Positions 13,344-25,590 of a DNA stretch of 64,000 bases are shown here, in pieces. The stretch is taken from assembly GCA_022478985.1 (NCBI GenBank), contig JAKSZP010005601.1, forward strand, positions 34,451 to 98,450, given 5' to 3'. Position numbers and translations under genes: made by a program. The DNA is from Massospora cicadina. Lineage: Eukaryota; Entomophthoromycota; Entomophthoromycetes; Entomophthorales; Entomophthoraceae. Numbering within the stretch: the stretch's first letter is position 1; each line of letters begins with the position of its first letter. The notes under the pieces are model-generated. The model was not told the DNA's origin. It made no database searches and worked only from the letters and a program-made list of their open reading frames with translations.

Positions 13344-13544
13344 GGACTACTGAACCATTAAGTTGGTTATGTCCTAATGATTTAGTTAAGCCAAAAAAGG
13401 ACCACTGAACCAATCTAGATGGTTAAGTCTTAAAAAGTAAGACCTCTGAACCATAGAAAACTGGTAGGTCTAAGTATAGCTAGGATCTAGTTTGGTGGAA
13501 TAAAATAAAAAGATGGACCGCTGAACCAAAACAGTGTCAAGTCC
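13344..13544 (+). repeat. Array of four small hairpins downstream of G1 integrase
   Basis: Units at 13344-13374, 13399-13430, 13440-13471 and 13515-13544. The first three have the form GGAC...TGAACCA, short loop, TGGTT..GTCC, so each can fold into a two-part stem (GGAC/GTCC and AACCA/TGGTT). In unit 3 both arms change together (AGACC with GGTCT). The fourth keeps only the outer stem. The array lies just past the integrase C-terminus and is present in G2 at the same place. Confidence 0.7.
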
Positions 13545-13639
13545 CATGGAAAAAAAAATTAAATTGATAAAATTTTGGGAAAAAGGTTTACAAAAAAATG
13601 CATAGAAAAAGCTATATATTTTTATAGTTTTTATTTTTT

Positions 13640-15340
13640 TACTCTTGAATTTGATATGATTCCACCTATGTCACCTCTTGGGGGAGGGAGGATGGATCGC
13701 AGTAGGAGTAAATACCCCATCAAAATCCATGTGAGATCAGATGCTAGCAAGGGCTAGACCTATATGAAACCAAGTTTTTTTAGTGGACGCAGATCCCTGT
13801 GAGAAAGAGACTAGGGGAAGGAAAATTGAAATGTTGGAAGAAGCTAAACATGATATCCTGGAGCGGAGAGGGAAGCAACAGTACAAGAAGAGGAAGTTGG
13901 TGAATAACCCCAAGTAATCCCAATATGGCACCAGAGCCAGAAGATTGGTCTTGAGTGCTTGCTGACAGGCTTCGTCAAGAACACCAGACATATGGACTGG
14001 CAACGAGCAAGGGATACTAGATGTGGGTTGATGAATTATGCCCTTATTAAAGCCATCAGCGGAAGATACTGATGGGATACGCCAGAAATGAGATGGCTGT
14101 GCAAGGAGCGAATGTCATCATGCAAGCAACAACTACAAGCTTCTTGAAAGCTGAAGCAGAATAGCGATGGAAACCAGGAGAGGCTGGAAGCTTCATGGCC
14201 CAACTTCAAAAAACTTGGCTGGCAAAGCAAAGAGCATAGGTTGCGATATCCTGATCTAGGATGTTTTCAAGATAAGAAGAATTCAGAGCTATGGACAAAG
14301 CCTCAATGACTTAGGTTTTTAATTCTTCTTAGGGGAGTTCGAAATGTATGATGTTGCCAATGGTGAGCTTGGTGGTCAAGACAGCTGGCTTGTAATATAG
14401 ACTGAGTCAGAAGAGGAACTCTGGAAGCATGTACAATCCAGTAAGGAAAAACAATTGAGAGTGAAGGGCATTGCTTCAGGAGGTTTGACAATGATGTTAA
14501 GAGTATCTGTGAAAGGAGCCAAGTCCAGGAGAGTCTCAAAATCTAACTCTGTCGTCAATGACAGAGGAAGGATTGGTCACAAGTCATTTAAGACAATCGC
14601 TAACCTGGTTTCAGTGGGGTTTAGTACCGTTTCTGGTAATTCCATGGAAGGACTAGCTACTGGTACTTGACTAGGAGTATGAGTTCTGGAAGGGCATAGA
14701 AAAGGTTTTATCGCATGGATTGACTCATCTACTGGAAGAGCTGAAGGTCTTGATCAGATAAACTATTGAGCAGCTGTTGATACCACAACTCAGAATTTGA
14801 CATATGACTGGATGAGAGGGGGATGTCAGACTTATATGATAGTCGATGTTATGCACTTAGAAATCAATTAAGCTCTAATTTAGGTGAAATAATATCAAAA
14901 TTAATGGGATAACTTCTCCAGAGAAGAAGTAATAATGATATGAGCCATGAGATACTGTAGAGAAAATAACAAGGGTGAGATATAAATGAGCATTCTTAAT
15001 TGGGCCACAAAAACATCAATGGCAAGAATCTCCTGTCAAGGATGAGGAGAAAATCAGGAAATTTGGGATGTTGGACCAAGAATCCTGAATATGACAGTGG
15101 GTCATATGCCCTGATGGGTGAAAACCAAGTTACAGGATTAATATCATCATGAGTAGATTGATCAGCCCAGCATGACAGAAGGTCATGGGGACTGCACTTT
15201 GAGTAGGCGGTAGTGAGGAGGAAGAGGAAGAGAGACGCATGCTGAAGGTCATCCTGAGCAGCGTTGAGTATTGATGATCATACTCAACTTGAACAAATGA
15301 AGTTTTGACCAAGTGTCCAAAGCAGTGTTCTCCTGCCTCG
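13640..15340 (-). pseudogene. Frame antisense to pol in G1, conserved with G2
   Basis: Read on the minus strand between the 3' LTR and the hairpin array, a protein-like sequence aligns with the same strand sense of G2. It has HMSNSELWYQQLLNSLSDQ at about 14818-14762, TRLAIVLNDL near 14600, ELDFETLLDLAPFTDTLNII (14555-14495), LENILDQDIATYALCFASQ at about 14272-14215, and VLDEACQQALKTNLLALVPY (13985-13925). Stops and shifts interrupt it. The G2 version keeps 193 codons open. No known domain is recognised. A sense-strand frame over part of the same DNA is also partly conserved (GAKSRRV..NS), so the coding strand is not proven, but the antisense reading looks more protein-like. Confidence 0.5.
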
Positions 15341-15365
15341 ATCCTTTTCTAGCTGGAAATTTAGG

Positions 15366-15379
15366 CAAAAGAGGGGATG
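15366..15379 (+). other. G1 polypurine tract
   Basis: AAAAGAGGGGATG directly precedes the TG of the 3' LTR. G2 has the matching AGAGGGGGGATG on its own strand. It would prime plus-strand DNA synthesis. Confidence 0.8.
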
Positions 15380-16642
15380 TGTTGGGATTTTTGCCCATAT
15401 TCCCACTGACTATATTACCAGGGATCACTAGGGGATATTTTCCTAATGTGAAGTAAATTGGAAATCAGTGGACCCTAATTTTGGAGTAACTATGTTCAGA
15501 GGATTTTGGGATATTCGCTTGGTTGTATCCATTGAGGATTAATCTGGATGAATGCTTAAGATCTCATCGGGCATAGTGCCAGCAAAATAAGGAACATCTG
15601 ATAGTTGATTTACTATCAGGTGTACTGATTGGTATCAGTTGGGCTTCATCAACCAATTGGAAATTTAAGGAGTAAGTTGCAAGGGAATTGATGCCGCCTG
15701 CAACTTGTGAATCGATCAATTGGTTCATGACCTGCCTTAATGGGTAGCAAATACCATTACCTAAGCAGGTCGCTTGTCAAATATGGTTGGTTTTCTTGGA
15801 TTGAGAGGTAAACGTTAGAGACACGTTTCTGACTCTTTCCATTTCTAGGTCTTGAGGATGTCCAATGACAGAATCCTAGCCAGGATGGGGAATACCACTG
15901 CTGCTTAGATAAGGATGGGTGTTTTTAATGGAATTGGCTGCCATTTTTTGATGAGGTTCCAACTGAGGGTTTGGATGCTAAATTCCTCAGTATAAATTCC
16001 CTAAAGAATTCACTAATAAAAACACACTATACACACACTACTACACAAAGTTAGGAAGTGATACAGATCGGCATGACTCTCAATTTAGGTGTCACTCATC
16101 AAGGGGTTGAAACAGTTAATAAGTATTATTTGGCCAGGTGGACCAAGATCCACTTATGGCAGGAAGCCAAAACACTATTGCACATTACTTTACAGTATAC
16201 TTTAATCATAATCCATTATGAGTTCTATTTTTCTAAAGGACAATATTGTTGTGTGCAATAATTGGGAGACTCTTTAAGATAAAGAGTATGGATCTGAGAG
16301 GTGATCCAGAGAAGAATCCAAATGAATTGGGGATTGCTGCTGAAAGTGTTTCAAACAAGAGAAACTGTAAGCAGGGATCTGAGTGTAGATTGAGTTAGGT
16401 TTAAGGGAACAAATCCCTATTCAGGACATCATAAGTATTTTGAGAGGAAATACTGGCTGAGAATTAAACCAAAATCTAATACTTTCATCCAACTATGGAT
16501 AATAATCGCCATACTACTATCAATGATGATATCAACTACTATCATACAATGCGGAAAATTACACAAAACCCAAACCTGTTCAAGTAATATATTTATAGGG
16601 CTTACTAACTAAGAATAATCAGAAAACCTATAAATTTTTACA
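15380..16642 (+). repeat. G1 3' LTR
   Basis: 1263 bp, pair of the 5' LTR at 8944-10219. It starts TGTTGGGATTTTTGCCC and ends TTTTTACA, followed by the target-duplication pentamer TATGA. Confidence 0.9.
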
Positions 16643-17656
16643 TATGATATTCATTTTTTAGCACTAGGTAGTATCATAATATGGTATAGATCTTAAAATA
16701 GAATCACTGAATAAGGTGCTTATACTATATTGTTTTTGCATAAAATCTAACAAGTAACTGTATCACTTTAATAATTCTTTAATGTGCTATATTTTTTAAA
16801 TTTTGAATATTATAATTATTAACAAATTTATTTAGAAGGCTAATAATATACCAATCCTATGCACATTTTTATTGCATATATTAAGTTAAGGTAGTCATTA
16901 TATATCTGAGTCATATCATACACTAAAAGTAATTGTTGCAGGTGATAGTTTAGTAAGATATCTAAGAATTTTTATTAATATATATCATTAATATAGTGAT
17001 TATGTTTTCTGGAATATATTATAATTTGTTAATAATTGCAATACTAATAGTAAAAAACAATGATTTGTGATAGATTAGTAATTTAGTCTTTAGTTCTTGT
17101 TTGAGCATTATGTTTTCCTAGATGTTTAGTATTATATTTGCAAGATTCTTTCAAGACTTGCAAATATAATGATAGATGGGACAAAGTAGATATTATACAA
17201 AAGCAAAGCTTCAGATATTTGCATTATATGAAATGGTATCAATAGATGGTATTATTAAGGAATGGCGCTATTAGGTTTGTGAGATAGATTAGTAATATAT
17301 ATGCTAATGTGAAGTAGACATGTCAATAAAAATAAACGTATAAAATTTTGGTTAATAAGCAATAAAGTAGCTAATAAAAAGTTTTTTTGTAGTCTTAGAA
17401 AAACTTATGTGACTTAGATGTAACTGAGTATCTATCAATATATCAGAAGTCTTAGTATAAGGTGATTATTATGATTTTTTGATTATAGCAAATCTGTGTC
17501 AGGTTCATGATAGATATTATATACCTCTAATTTATAAGCTGGATTACCAGAAAAGCTAAGACGTGATTAAAGTTTAAAATCTGTCATACTAAATAATAGA
17601 TTACGTTTATAATCATGACTCTGGCTTATGTAAATTTGTTATGTTTAAACTTGCAT
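16643..17656. other. AT-rich spacer without recognised features
   Basis: About 1 kb between element G1 and LINE copy B. I see no coding motif, tRNA or repeat copy. Confidence 0.6.
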
Positions 17657-17672
17657 ATAAAATTAGCACCAC
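17657..17672. repeat. Target-site duplication, left, of LINE copy B plus SINE
   Basis: ATAAAATTAGCACCAC here and ATAAATTAGCATCAC at 25762-25776 match except for one indel and one transition. The right copy lies beyond the SINE. Confidence 0.7.
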
Positions 17673-17799
17673 AATGGTGGTTAGCATCTTACTGAGATTT
17701 TTTCTTACAAATCGCACTTTTAAAATTTAAAAGTGATTAGTACAAGCCCAGAGAATATCCACCTGCCTGTGAGGTATTGCACCCATATAGAAGTACACC

Positions 17800-20700
17800 A
17801 TGGCCATAACTTTTAACGTAATTAGGTCTTTCCATCTGTCTGTGCAAAGCACAAAGAAATGGATGGCTGCTTGCGCTGAATACGACTTTAATTATGAAGT
17901 ACACCAAGATGGATTCACCATATAGATGACTTCATCCAATAAAGGTCCCAATATCAAATTAGCTACACGAACAACCAAAAAATGATCAAACTTTACCAAA
18001 AACCATGAAAACACAGTGACAACCATGGCAAATGCAACTGACTCCCCAGGATCAGTTTCCACCAAAAAAACCATATGATTGATGCCACCTTTGGGGAACA
18101 AAAAGCAATGCTGAGAACAGCGGCGTCAGGGATATTTCCCACCAAACCTTAATTAGGTAAGAGGATTGGGGCCTTGCAGGGGGAAAATTATTGAAAAAAA
18201 CAAAAAAAAACTGACAAAGTTTTGGTTAGATTGGATACTGAATCTGATTTTACTAGTGAAAGCCAAGGGCCCAGTTCATCTGGGCAACAACAAAAATATT
18301 TGAAACTGAGATGGAGAAAATATCTGATGACGCTCAAAACAATCATCCAAAAAAATGTTAGAGACCAGTTCTGACAATGACCAGTCAGGGGGAGAACAGT
18401 CCCCAACCATGATCAAACAGACAAACTGAGCAAACTATTTGGCATAATCATTGAAGAACCATTTGGTGCAATCCCCAACAAATCTGAGTTGACAGCGGGG
18501 GCAAAATCAGCCCAGAATTGACTGGAAAATCTGAGTGAACTGTCAGGGATGATCCCTGTTGGTTATGAAGGAGAAACTGGGCACCATATCCAAAGGATCA
18601 GACACCCACAAAAGTTCATCAAAAAAGTAAAAATACTACTAGAAGGGGCCAAAACCCCAACAGAGGTCAAGTCAGTGACCAGAGCCCTGGTGAAGTACAC
18701 CTCATCCAGAAGGACATGTTAGCCCATTGCTGAGTGTCTCTGCACAAAATCAAGCAATGGGAGGCCCTACATTTCCTATACTCAACGGTGACACAATGGA
18801 TCTTCAAAAATATTACGCTGAACATTGTGGCCATTTTGCGTGAACTCAAGTTTTCTGCTGGGGCAGTTAAAATATGGATAAACTCCCAAAGATTGCTTGA
18901 GATGATGATGCTCTTCAAGGCGCCATGGATCCAACCTGAAGACGCCCTTGAATGGATGAAACTCTCCCTGGAGCATAAAGTGGTCAAAGCCACAGTTTGA
19001 GAAGATTTAAAGCCAGTGGAAGCAAAGGCTTGGATGGAAGCCAGTAGTGACCTACTTAATTTGATGGAATACAATAAGACTGAAATATTAGTGAGTTTCT
19101 CCCAAGACATTGGGGCTCAGGAATCACTCCAACAGAATTATCTGATTATGTGAAACGTTTCTTAAATGTTTTGACTACCCTCAAATGGGCCCAAAATATC
19201 ATTCCAGTTGACATCGCGCTGGAATGGTATAATACTACATTCTCCCCAGAGATGGCATTGTCATGGATTGCAGCTGGGTTCAAGGCCACTGAGGCCCTAC
19301 ACTTGTCATACACCCAAATCCCACCAGGCACTGCATCCAACCTGATGAAGCGGGCTAGACGAAGGAGAAGGCAGTGGAGTGGGGACCCTTCTGGGATTGG
19401 TCGCTGGAAGAGGCAATTGACTAGTCTGCCAACAGATTCACCCCATTGGAAATGAAATACTGGTTCCACATGGGAGCCAGTATTGACCAAGTTTATGAAT
19501 GGGCAGATCTGGGAGTCATGAAACCCATCCACAAAACCCTCCTAGGCTGACCTTTCCCCATCAAGAAATGGAAACTCTGGCATGATGTCACCACACTAGC
19601 TTAATCTGAAGACTGGGATGCAGCAGGGTTCACCCCAGAGTCAGCCCAACCGTGGATGGAGCATGAGATTTCACCACAGGTAGCATCAGCGATGAAAGGG
19701 GTCACGACCCCAGACCTGGGCCAAGAATGGCTCAAAGTGGGGATCTGAATTGAAACCATCTGGGATTGGAAGCAATCCTTCCCAAAACTGACAGTAGCTG
19801 CCCCATACCTCACCAAAGGTTTCTCCCCTTCCAAAGCCTTTCAGTGGTGCAAGGCAGGAGTTCCAGCTGCCATGGCACAAATTTTCACAGATGGCAGGTG
19901 GAACAGCGTTACAGTAAAGGACTAGTGCTAGCATAGTTCGATTATGCTGGAGGCCCTCCAGAGATACCTTCATCCAACGTGCAGTCCAGAATCCGCCCTC
20001 AAGTGGTAATGATTGGGATTTTCACTGAAGGGTACCCTTAAGTGGCAAAACCTTGAGATCAGTGTGCGAATGGCTAGGAACATTAATTGTCACAGTATCA
20101 GCATACACCAGATAGAAGCGTTCCTCAATCATGGATTTAGCCTCAATTAGTCAGTAAGCTGGATAATGAAGGGGGAAACTCATGCTGAAGTACCTAAGCC
20201 TAGCACAGTATCAATGTTGTACAGTGCAGTGGCAGCCCATATTGACTTCTCACATTAAATGGGGCTGGAAGTCATATCAATTACATACACTAGCTAATCA
20301 GCGGAGGCTTCACAGACCGCCAAGATCTAGTAATATCTAAAGGATGCAATCCAAATCCACCTACAGCTGGTGGAGTAGGAGGAGTGGTCCAACCTGATAA
20401 TGGCGATTTATCAGGAGCTCGACAGGGTACTAGCAGGAGGGGGCTTCAACCACCACTAAATACCAAAATGGGGCTATATTAATATCACAATCCCAAGTAA
20501 ATTGAACCATAAAAAACTCCTCAAGATCAGAATCAAGTATAAGGGAGTATATCTGTGAATGGAACTGACTAGATACGCTAGCCAAACTGCATGCTGGGTG
20601 AAATTCTAAAACCTCCCAACCAATCATGAGAGAGAATGGGTGCACAAAGCACTCTGGACTGGACTATTGTACTATGGGGAAGTATGAGAATTTTGGCAAG

Positions 20701-21700
20701 CTGGAAGTGTTTACATCACAAAGTGCCTTCACCACCAAACAGTCAAAGTGCTATATAAACTGGACCAATGGATGAAGTCAGATAAAATCGCCTTACCTCA
20801 ATTCATCCACCTGCCTGACCTAAGCAGAGTTGTGTATGTTGATCAAAAAGATGCAAAGCAAGTATGCCAATTCTGTTACTAGACTGGCCATACAATGGCT
20901 CAATGCCATCGTCGCAAGTGAAAGACCCCTCAAGAGTATTAATATGACCCTGTCGGAGGGATCACAAAGGTCAGGGCCAAAACATCCCTTTAACCAAAAG
21001 CCAAATAATGGATCCTGAGGAACCTAACGGAGGTCATGGACATGAAACGCCAACAGCAGGAGCTGGACCTTGCCCATAGGGAAGCATAGGAGCAAGAAGC
21101 GGCTAAGCGATCTGAAGCAAATGACGAGCCCTTCATCAACCCCAAACCCTGAATTGTACAAAATGGATGAAGGAATGAGCCCTGAACTGATGGCGCCACT
21201 CCCATCCCAAACATAATGGATGATCCACAAGGAAGAATGATGGAAGAAGGCAAGCCCAAAAAATCTCTAAGAAAAGATAGGCAGCACAAGATGCCAACAA
21301 ATCGAAATATAAGCCCAACAAGTCAAAAGTGATTATGAAGTCAACTCGGAAATCATAAGCAAACAAACTCAAGGAGATTAGCAATCAAACAACCAAATTG
21401 ATGTAATTGGAAAAGTTGGCCAATCGGAATCTGACTAAAAAGTCCAGATCCACCAAAAAATCGAATGAAGAGGTGGGAATCTGGTCAATGTATGAGGGGA
21501 TCTGCTGCACCGCCAGTAGGGACAATAGAGCACCCAGAGCTGTTAACTAAACCATTTCTGTTGTCCATTGATAGGGAGATGGGGATGGCGACTGAATTCC
21601 CAGAGCACAGAATGCCCAGTAATACAATCCCAGATCCGTCCAACTGACCCCAAAGGCCAACCAATACCCCCCATCCACCCTCAGCAACACCGACCATTGA
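17800..21700 (+). pseudogene. LINE copy B ORF1 relic (W..AGF repeat protein with zinc knuckle)
   Basis: The first plausible start is the ATG at 17800 (MAITFNVIRSFHLSVQSTKK). From about 18650 to 20130 lies an array of about 20-residue units, for example EDWDAAGFTPESAQPWM (near 19610-19660), SPSKAFQWCKAGVPAAMAQI (19825-19880) and SLEEAIDWSANRFTPLEMKYW (near 19400-19460). A conserved LINE gag-like segment follows (20350-20830), then a CCHC knuckle CQFCY.TGHTMAQC (20848-20890) with one stop inside. A Lys/Glu-rich tail ends near 21700. LINE ORF1 proteins bind element RNA; the function of the repeat array is unknown. I could not match it to a named family. Confidence 0.78.
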
Positions 21701-21759
21701 CAAGCAAACTATTGTCCACAACTCTATTCACAATCCTAAAATTAACCCTAATACCATGT

Positions 21760-24700
21760 TTTGGGCAGCTGAAATTGAGGATTGCGACCTAAATGCTTGG
21801 GGGATGGTGAGCATACAAATGAGAAGGCGGAAGTTAAACCATTTCAAAACAAACAATGATATAAACATAATTTTAATATCAGAAATGCAAGCAGGTTGCC
21901 AAAAGGAAATGGTGCCATGCTCAATCTATGATGCAAAGAATCACCCGTGGTCCCACTAAATAGGCTTTCAGTGCTCTGGAAAGATTATGTGGTGCTCATT
22001 GCATTGAACAAGAACATAGACCTGGAATTTGGGGAGGAAACTCACACTGGAAGGATCCTTGTAGCAACTGCTACAAATAGGGAAACTGGCAAGAGCCTTT
22101 GAGTAGTGGCAGTCTATGCTCCACTGAAGCCCTGCAAAAACCAAGTATATTTTGGGAATTTTTATTGGAAGTACCAGCGAAGTGATGACGGTTATAGCAG
22201 GAGACCTAAACTATTGGATAAATGTGAGTTGGGATAAGTTCTCAAAAAGTGAAAGTCCCAACTAAAAGGCCAATGAGATGCTAGAATACCTAGTCAAATC
22301 AGGGATGTGCCTCACAATTGATGAGGAGGATGGCAACCTGGCCAACCTAATGCAATGGACATATGACTCCGCTGAAAGCCCACAGGCTGGTTCACGCCTA
22401 AATTATATACTGGTGTCATCTGACCCCAGGCTGCTGACATCCAACAGTGAAGTAAATATAGATGCCAAAAGTGACCACATGATTCTCCATGTGGATATAG
22501 ATCTGGAAGAGCTCCTGAGGAACTGCAAATGGCAACAGGCACCTGACACGTTGGGAGATGGGGAATAGCATCAAGCAATTGAAGCCAGACTGGACTGACT
22601 GGTTGCATATCTGGATTGTCACCTGGAGATAGACCCACTGAAATGATGGCTCTGAATCAAAGAGAAGATGAAGCATGATAGCATGAAGTTTGAAAAAATG
22701 ACAAACTACAAGCAAACGGCCGCCGTAAAACAGCTGAAAACTGCACTGGAGAGGTTGAAGAGCAATAGGCAGGACAGCGAAGGATTGTGGAGTGAGTACT
22801 GAACAACGCACAAAAGGTATTGGGCCTTATTGGTGAAACAGGATTTGGAGAGATGGACCAACTCTGCTTACTGATATCAGAGCTTACTGGGGACAATGAC
22901 CAAAGAGGGCCTGGCACACCTCAAGAAAATCCAAACCAAGGATAGGATACAGGAATTAGAATAGTGGAAGAGGAAGTATAAACAGATTTAGAAATGATCA
23001 AGCGTGAGATTTAACGCTTCTACTACGATTTATTCCACTAACAAGTAATGAGCAAATTGGCGACAGATGCCCTAATTGACCTGGCCAAGCCAGAAATTGG
23101 GGGCTGTATGCCAGAAGATGTCACTAACCTATCTGCCAAAATTTTGATTGATGATATAAGTGGGCACTAAAAGAGTCGCTGAGATTGAAGGCACCAGGCA
23201 TAACAACATGTTTGCGGAGGTGCACATAGCAATCTGTGACTGCATCATGCCAGAACTAAAATCTTTATTTAATCATTGTTTGTGAAATGGAAAGAAAATC
23301 CTAGGAGGTTAGGAGACCCAAATTGTACTCTTGTACAAAAAGGGACTCCAATGCCAACTATGGAACTGGAACCTGATCGCACTATCCATCACCTATTATA
23401 AGCTACTAATGCACATGTTATCAAATCAGCTGATGGCAACGGCACTTTGCATGCTCCATAAAGCCCAAAACGGGTTAAGTAAGGTCCAGAGTATTTTGGA
23501 CAGCTTTGGTGCAGTCCAAAATGTACTTCAAGATGCGCGGGGAACTGAGAAGGGATATCTCATGTTCCTTAACATGGAAAAGGCCTATGATCAGATAGCG
23601 TGGTCATTCCTACACAAGGCGTTGAAAGCGGTCGGCATCCCCAAAACCTTTAGGTCATGGATAACAACACTGTACTCAGGCCTAGTAACCAAGGTGATCA
23701 TCGAAGATGGCATAACCAATGACATTCCAGTCATGCAGGGTCTCCAATAAGGCAATCCTATAACACCAATTTTGTTCAATTTTGCAGCTAATATCTTATT
23801 GGCGTCGGGGGATGTGAGACTCCAAGGCCTAGTCCACCCCAACCAAATGCTGCTAAAAGTGCTGGCCTTCACTGATGACATGGTAGTATGTATTAACTCA
23901 CTGACCAACCTACAGGGCATTAAGGAGCTACTGGACCTATACCAGTTAGCATTGAATGTAAAGATTAACTTGGAAAAACTTTCATAATGAGGATTAGCAT
24001 CCCAAACTTCAGCCCACCAACTGACACAATACTAAACATGAACTCCTAGATGATCCGATACCTCAAGATACTCTTTAACAATAATGGGCCAGTGTTACTG
24101 GAAATAAAGCAAGAGGTATTATTGAGTCTATCAGTCCAAATGGCATGCTAGAAAAATGCCAGAATATGTCTCAAGGAGAAAGTGCTGGCAATCAACGTCT
24201 TACTCTTATTGAAATTGTGGTATATCACCCATGTTCTGCAAATGAGCCCAAACCTAGAAAAAAATCAGGACAATGCTCCAGACCTTCCTATGGTTCAAGG
24301 CAAAAGCAGCACTGATAGCACTAGAAACTCTGTCTAAACCGAAGTCTGAAGGAGGAATGGGCCTTCTGGATTTTGAAACCCACGCTCAGCAGATCTGGGC
24401 AAAGTCATTCCTTAGACTGATGCAAATGCACATGCGCTGCCTGACCCTAGCTTGGAGATTGAACTGGGCTAGATCTCAGGGCCTTCAGGAGCCAGTCTCA
24501 CCCAGCTCACTATGCAAATGGATGGCGAGCCAACCATGAATGCCCTCCCAAAAAGGCACCCCACATTATTGGCGACTATGCAATTTGGCGATGCGCCTGG
24601 GTGGATGGTCATTCAAACTAGTGGATCAGGATGCTGACCAAATCCACAGGGATGTTGAGGTATGTAATTCTGCAATGATTTCCGCAACAATTTGGGAAGA

Positions 24701-25490
24701 AAGAAATCAAAATCATACACAAATATGCTGCCAAGTCAACTAAAATCAGCTACAAATTGACCCTGATCAAGTAAGGGGATCCTCTCCTGAAACATGCACT
24801 CAACCCACCTGCTTGACCACGAATCTTGAATTACTGGGTAACCAAAAGTCATGACACTAAATACCAAGTGAAGGAGTTAATATTGGGTTTAAAATCCTAA
24901 CTGGTAACAGCCAAGCAACAGTCAGCAACCTGACAGATCCTTCACCACACATTTAAATCTTGTAAGCACATGGACCAGATTCCCACACAAGGAGTGCCCC
25001 ATATGCGCTGAACCAGAAGCAGATATTACTCACTGAAATTATGAATGCGCCATGTTCAAAAAATATTGGTCCACAATGCACTACATCCTGTCAGGCAAAC
25101 TTTCTCTGATAGAAATGCATCTGTCATGGGACCTTTTTTTGCAAAAACCCTGCAATCATCACCAATCCAATTAAGAGACTTTTTATACCATTATTTTGTA
25201 TGGGTGATACACTCAGCTCTCGTTGCCAAGAGTTTGGCCAATGAGCGCCCCCATCAAAAAGGTTTGGTGTTGAAGAACATTCAAATTATCGCCAATCAGC
25301 TCTGATGGATCAAAAATTTTCACGCCTAATCCCCTGGGTGTTACAAAGCCACACGTTTGGCTTTTCCTACCAGATCGCTCATCATTTGCAATGAAGCAAC
25401 AAATTGATTAAAGATCAAATGGCCTGTAAGCCTGCCAATGCTAGAACCATGGCTAGCAATGGCAATTGCCAATCAGCAATGGTCAGGGGT
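21760..25490 (+). pseudogene. LINE copy B ORF2 relic (endonuclease, reverse transcriptase, zinc finger)
   Basis: The AP-type endonuclease (about 21765-22570) keeps the order NAWGMVSI, ISEMQAG (catalytic Glu), IAGDLNYW (GDxN box), NYILVSSD and KSDHMILHVD (catalytic Asp-His). The reverse transcriptase (about 22850-24000) has LLYKKG, LNMEKAYDQIAW (motif A with Asn for the expected Asp, near 23572), VMQGLQ.GNP.TPILFNFA (motif B, one stop) and AFTDDMVVC (catalytic DD intact, near 23870). A terminal zinc finger CPIC...E..ITH..YEC lies near 24987-25050. It would nick DNA and reverse-transcribe at the nick. Stops and frameshifts inactivate it. Confidence 0.88.
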
Positions 25491-25584
25491 GCTAGGTCTC
25501 TAGTGACCTGAATTACTGGTCCTTTATCCTTGGCTGAATTGCCTGTGTTCCGCCCTTCCTTCTTACTTTCCTTTTAATTTTTTA

Positions 25585-25590
25585 AATAAA
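25585..25590 (+). terminator. Polyadenylation signal of LINE copy B
   Basis: AATAAA about 17 bases before the terminal A-run. Copy A has the same at 7333-7338. Confidence 0.7.

Larger units (their letters stand above)
8944..16642 (+). mobile_element. Ty3/gypsy element G1 (deleted copy)
   Basis: An LTR retrotransposon of 7.7 kb with two LTRs starting TGTTGGGATTTTTGCCC and ending TTTTTACA. It has a primer-binding site 3 bp inside the 5' LTR and a purine tract (AAAAGAGGGGATG) directly before the 3' LTR. The flanking pentamers are TATGG (8939-8943) and TATGA (16643-16647), a one-mismatch target duplication. The internal order is unidentified leader, reverse-transcriptase thumb, RNase H, integrase, hairpin array, then a frame antisense to pol. 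The domain order after RT (RNase H then integrase) is that of Ty3/gypsy. Gag, protease and RT palm are missing, unlike its relative G2. The LTRs differ at roughly one position in ten, so the insertion is old. Confidence 0.9.
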
